From positions 664,891 to 728,890 of the forward strand of contig VFFE01007080.1 in the NCBI GenBank assembly GCA_008921705.1: 64,000 nt of DNA, given 5' to 3'. This document shows positions 62,919 through 64,000 of this stretch, one piece after another. The translations under genes were made by a program, and so were the position numbers. The notes below the pieces were generated by a model. That model had not been told where the DNA came from and ran no database searches. It worked only from the letters and a program-made list of their open reading frames with translations. How positions within the stretch are numbered: the first letter of the stretch is position 1; the number at the start of each line of letters is the position of its first letter. The stretch comes from Burhinus oedicnemus. Lineage: Eukaryota > Chordata > Aves > Charadriiformes > Burhinidae.

Positions 62919-63320
62919 CCCTGCCGCCGCCGCTAAGCCGTGAAGTTGCCCGGCTGGGCTCGGGAAGACGGAAGCGGCGCGGCGGTTGGATTCGCTCTCT
63001 TCCTGCCAAATCCCTGCGGGATACCCATGCCGCGGCCAGGCCGCGCGTCCCCGGGGTCACGGCCACCCCACGGCGGCGGCCACGTTGCCGGTGCCCGGGC
63101 CGACACCGGCACCTTCCAGCCGGCGAGAGGCGGTGGCGGAGCCGGCGCCCCCGCGCGCTTGGGACACACCCACGCGCGCTCCCCGGCGCGCTCCGGCCAC
63201 CCCCGCGCACAGCCACGCACCCCCGGGAAGGGGCTGCCCACGCCAGCAGCGCCCGCACGCCCACGCACCGCACCGCACGCACCGCCCCGCTGCATCGCCG
63301 CGTGCGGGCGGACAGACGCG
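62919..63320 (-). promoter_or_regulatory. CpG island with donor: candidate DLGAP3 first exon and promoter
   Basis: A CpG-dense block of about 400 bases carries, on the minus strand, a CGG-rich stretch (cttagcggcggcggcagg) that ends at a consensus donor, CAGG|GTGAGT, after 62,920. DLGAP3 is the nearest downstream minus-strand gene and needs a non-coding first exon, so this island 13.8 kb upstream of its start codon is the best candidate in the window. The start site is not defined, and it may instead serve another transcript. Confidence 0.45.
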
Positions 63321-63336
63321 CAGCCCTGCACGCCTG

Positions 63337-63905
63337 GACAGATACACGGACAGACATACACGGACGGACACACGGACACGCATACTGGGACGGACACACG
63401 GACACGCATACCCGGACAGACACATGGCCACACATACCTGGACAGACACACGGCCACGCATACCCGGACAGACACACGGACACACATACCCGGACGGCCA
63501 CATGGACACGCATATCCGGATGGACACACAGACATGCATACCCGGATAGACACACGGCCACACACACCCGGACGGACACACGGCCACACATACCCGGACG
63601 GACACACGGACACGCATACCCAGACAGACACGCATACCTGGACAGACACACGGCCACACATACCCGGACGGACACACGGACACGCATACCCGGACGGACA
63701 CACGGCCACACATACCCGGATGGACACATGGCCACGCATACCCGGATGGACACACGGCCACACATACCCGGACAGACACACGGCCACGCATACCCGGACG
63801 GCCACACGGCCACACATACCCGGACGGACACATGGCCACGCATACCCAGACGGACACACGGCCACACATACCCGTACAGACACACGGCCACACATACCCA
63901 GACGG
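63337..63905. repeat. 26-bp minisatellite, about 22 copies
   Basis: Units of the type cacggacacgcatacccgga recur every 26 bases; for example the cata core falls at 63,381, 63,407, 63,433 and 63,459. One shortened 18-base unit lies between the cores at 63,615 and 63,633. Units differ by a few substitutions (gcc/gac, cgc/cac). Three units equal 78 bases and contain no minus-strand stop in any frame, so three long minus-strand frames run through it; these are artefacts. It sits just upstream of the candidate DLGAP3 promoter. Confidence 0.92.
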
Positions 63906-64000
63906 ACAACACACAGCCGCTCCGCACCGCTGCATCCCTGTGCACCTGGATGGCCCCGCGCACCCGGCTTCTCCCGCACCGCTGCAGCGCTGTGCGCCCC
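63906..64000. other. Window end, no feature seen
   Basis: GC-rich sequence after the minisatellite with no recognisable exon. Confidence 0.3.

Noticed and set aside
63337..63905. CRISPR-like array
   Set aside because: The repeats are contiguous without unique spacers, and the genome is a vertebrate one.
62572..63979. Three overlapping minus-strand frames of 292-463 codons with Val-Cys-Val repeats
   Set aside because: All three frames are open because of the 26-base repeat; a real gene would favour one frame.
1..64000. Search for tRNA, rRNA, microRNA or viral gene remnants
   Set aside because: I recognised no tRNA cloverleaf or box motifs, no rRNA, and no viral coding remnant. MicroRNA hairpins cannot be judged reliably by eye, so this is an absence of evidence only.

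Overview
The window looks like avian nuclear DNA from a small, GC-rich chromosome. A 5'-truncated CR1 LINE (the main bird retroelement) sits near 9 kb. The genes are vertebrate, introns are short, CpG islands are dense, and the gene order GJB5 - GJB3 - GJA4 - SMIM12 - DLGAP3 with the same strands matches the human chromosome 1p34 block. From memory this block lies on chicken chromosome 23; I could not check that or identify the species.

Layout. 1-14 kb: no recognisable gene, one CR1 fragment and some AT-rich islands. 14.6-15.4 kb (+): GJB5 (connexin 31.1). 15.8-24 kb: no gene; this is where mammals carry GJB4, and no connexin is visible. 24.1-24.9 kb (+): GJB3 (connexin 31), with a paired inverted AP-1 site just upstream. 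27.2-28.4 kb: TATA box, CpG island and probable non-coding exons of GJA4. 29.1-30.1 kb (+): GJA4 (connexin 37). 38.5-38.8 kb (-): SMIM12, with its CpG-island promoter near 39.0 kb. 39.2-40.3 kb: a G-rich minisatellite with a 77-bp higher-order unit. 42.3-49.1 kb (-): all ten coding exons of DLGAP3 (SAPAP3), which join in frame into 944 codons. 49.2-62.9 kb: probable 5' intron of DLGAP3, with AT-rich islands that may be conserved regulatory elements. 62.9-63.3 kb (-): a CpG island with a splice donor, the best candidate for the first DLGAP3 exon. 63.3-63.9 kb: a 26-bp minisatellite.

Function. The three connexins form gap-junction channels: GJB5 and GJB3 mainly in stratified epithelia, GJA4 in endothelium and oocytes. 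Each is coded by a single exon preceded by a clear splice acceptor, the usual connexin plan of a non-coding exon 1 and coding exon 2. SMIM12 is a small single-pass membrane protein of unknown role. DLGAP3 is a postsynaptic scaffold linking PSD-95 to SHANK. The genes share position rather than a pathway.

I found no undescribed biological system. The points most worth following are the missing GJB4, signs of sequence exchange between GJB5 and GJB3, the SMIM12 poly(A) signal overlapping its stop codon, the two minisatellites beside promoters, and the AP-1 pair at GJB3.
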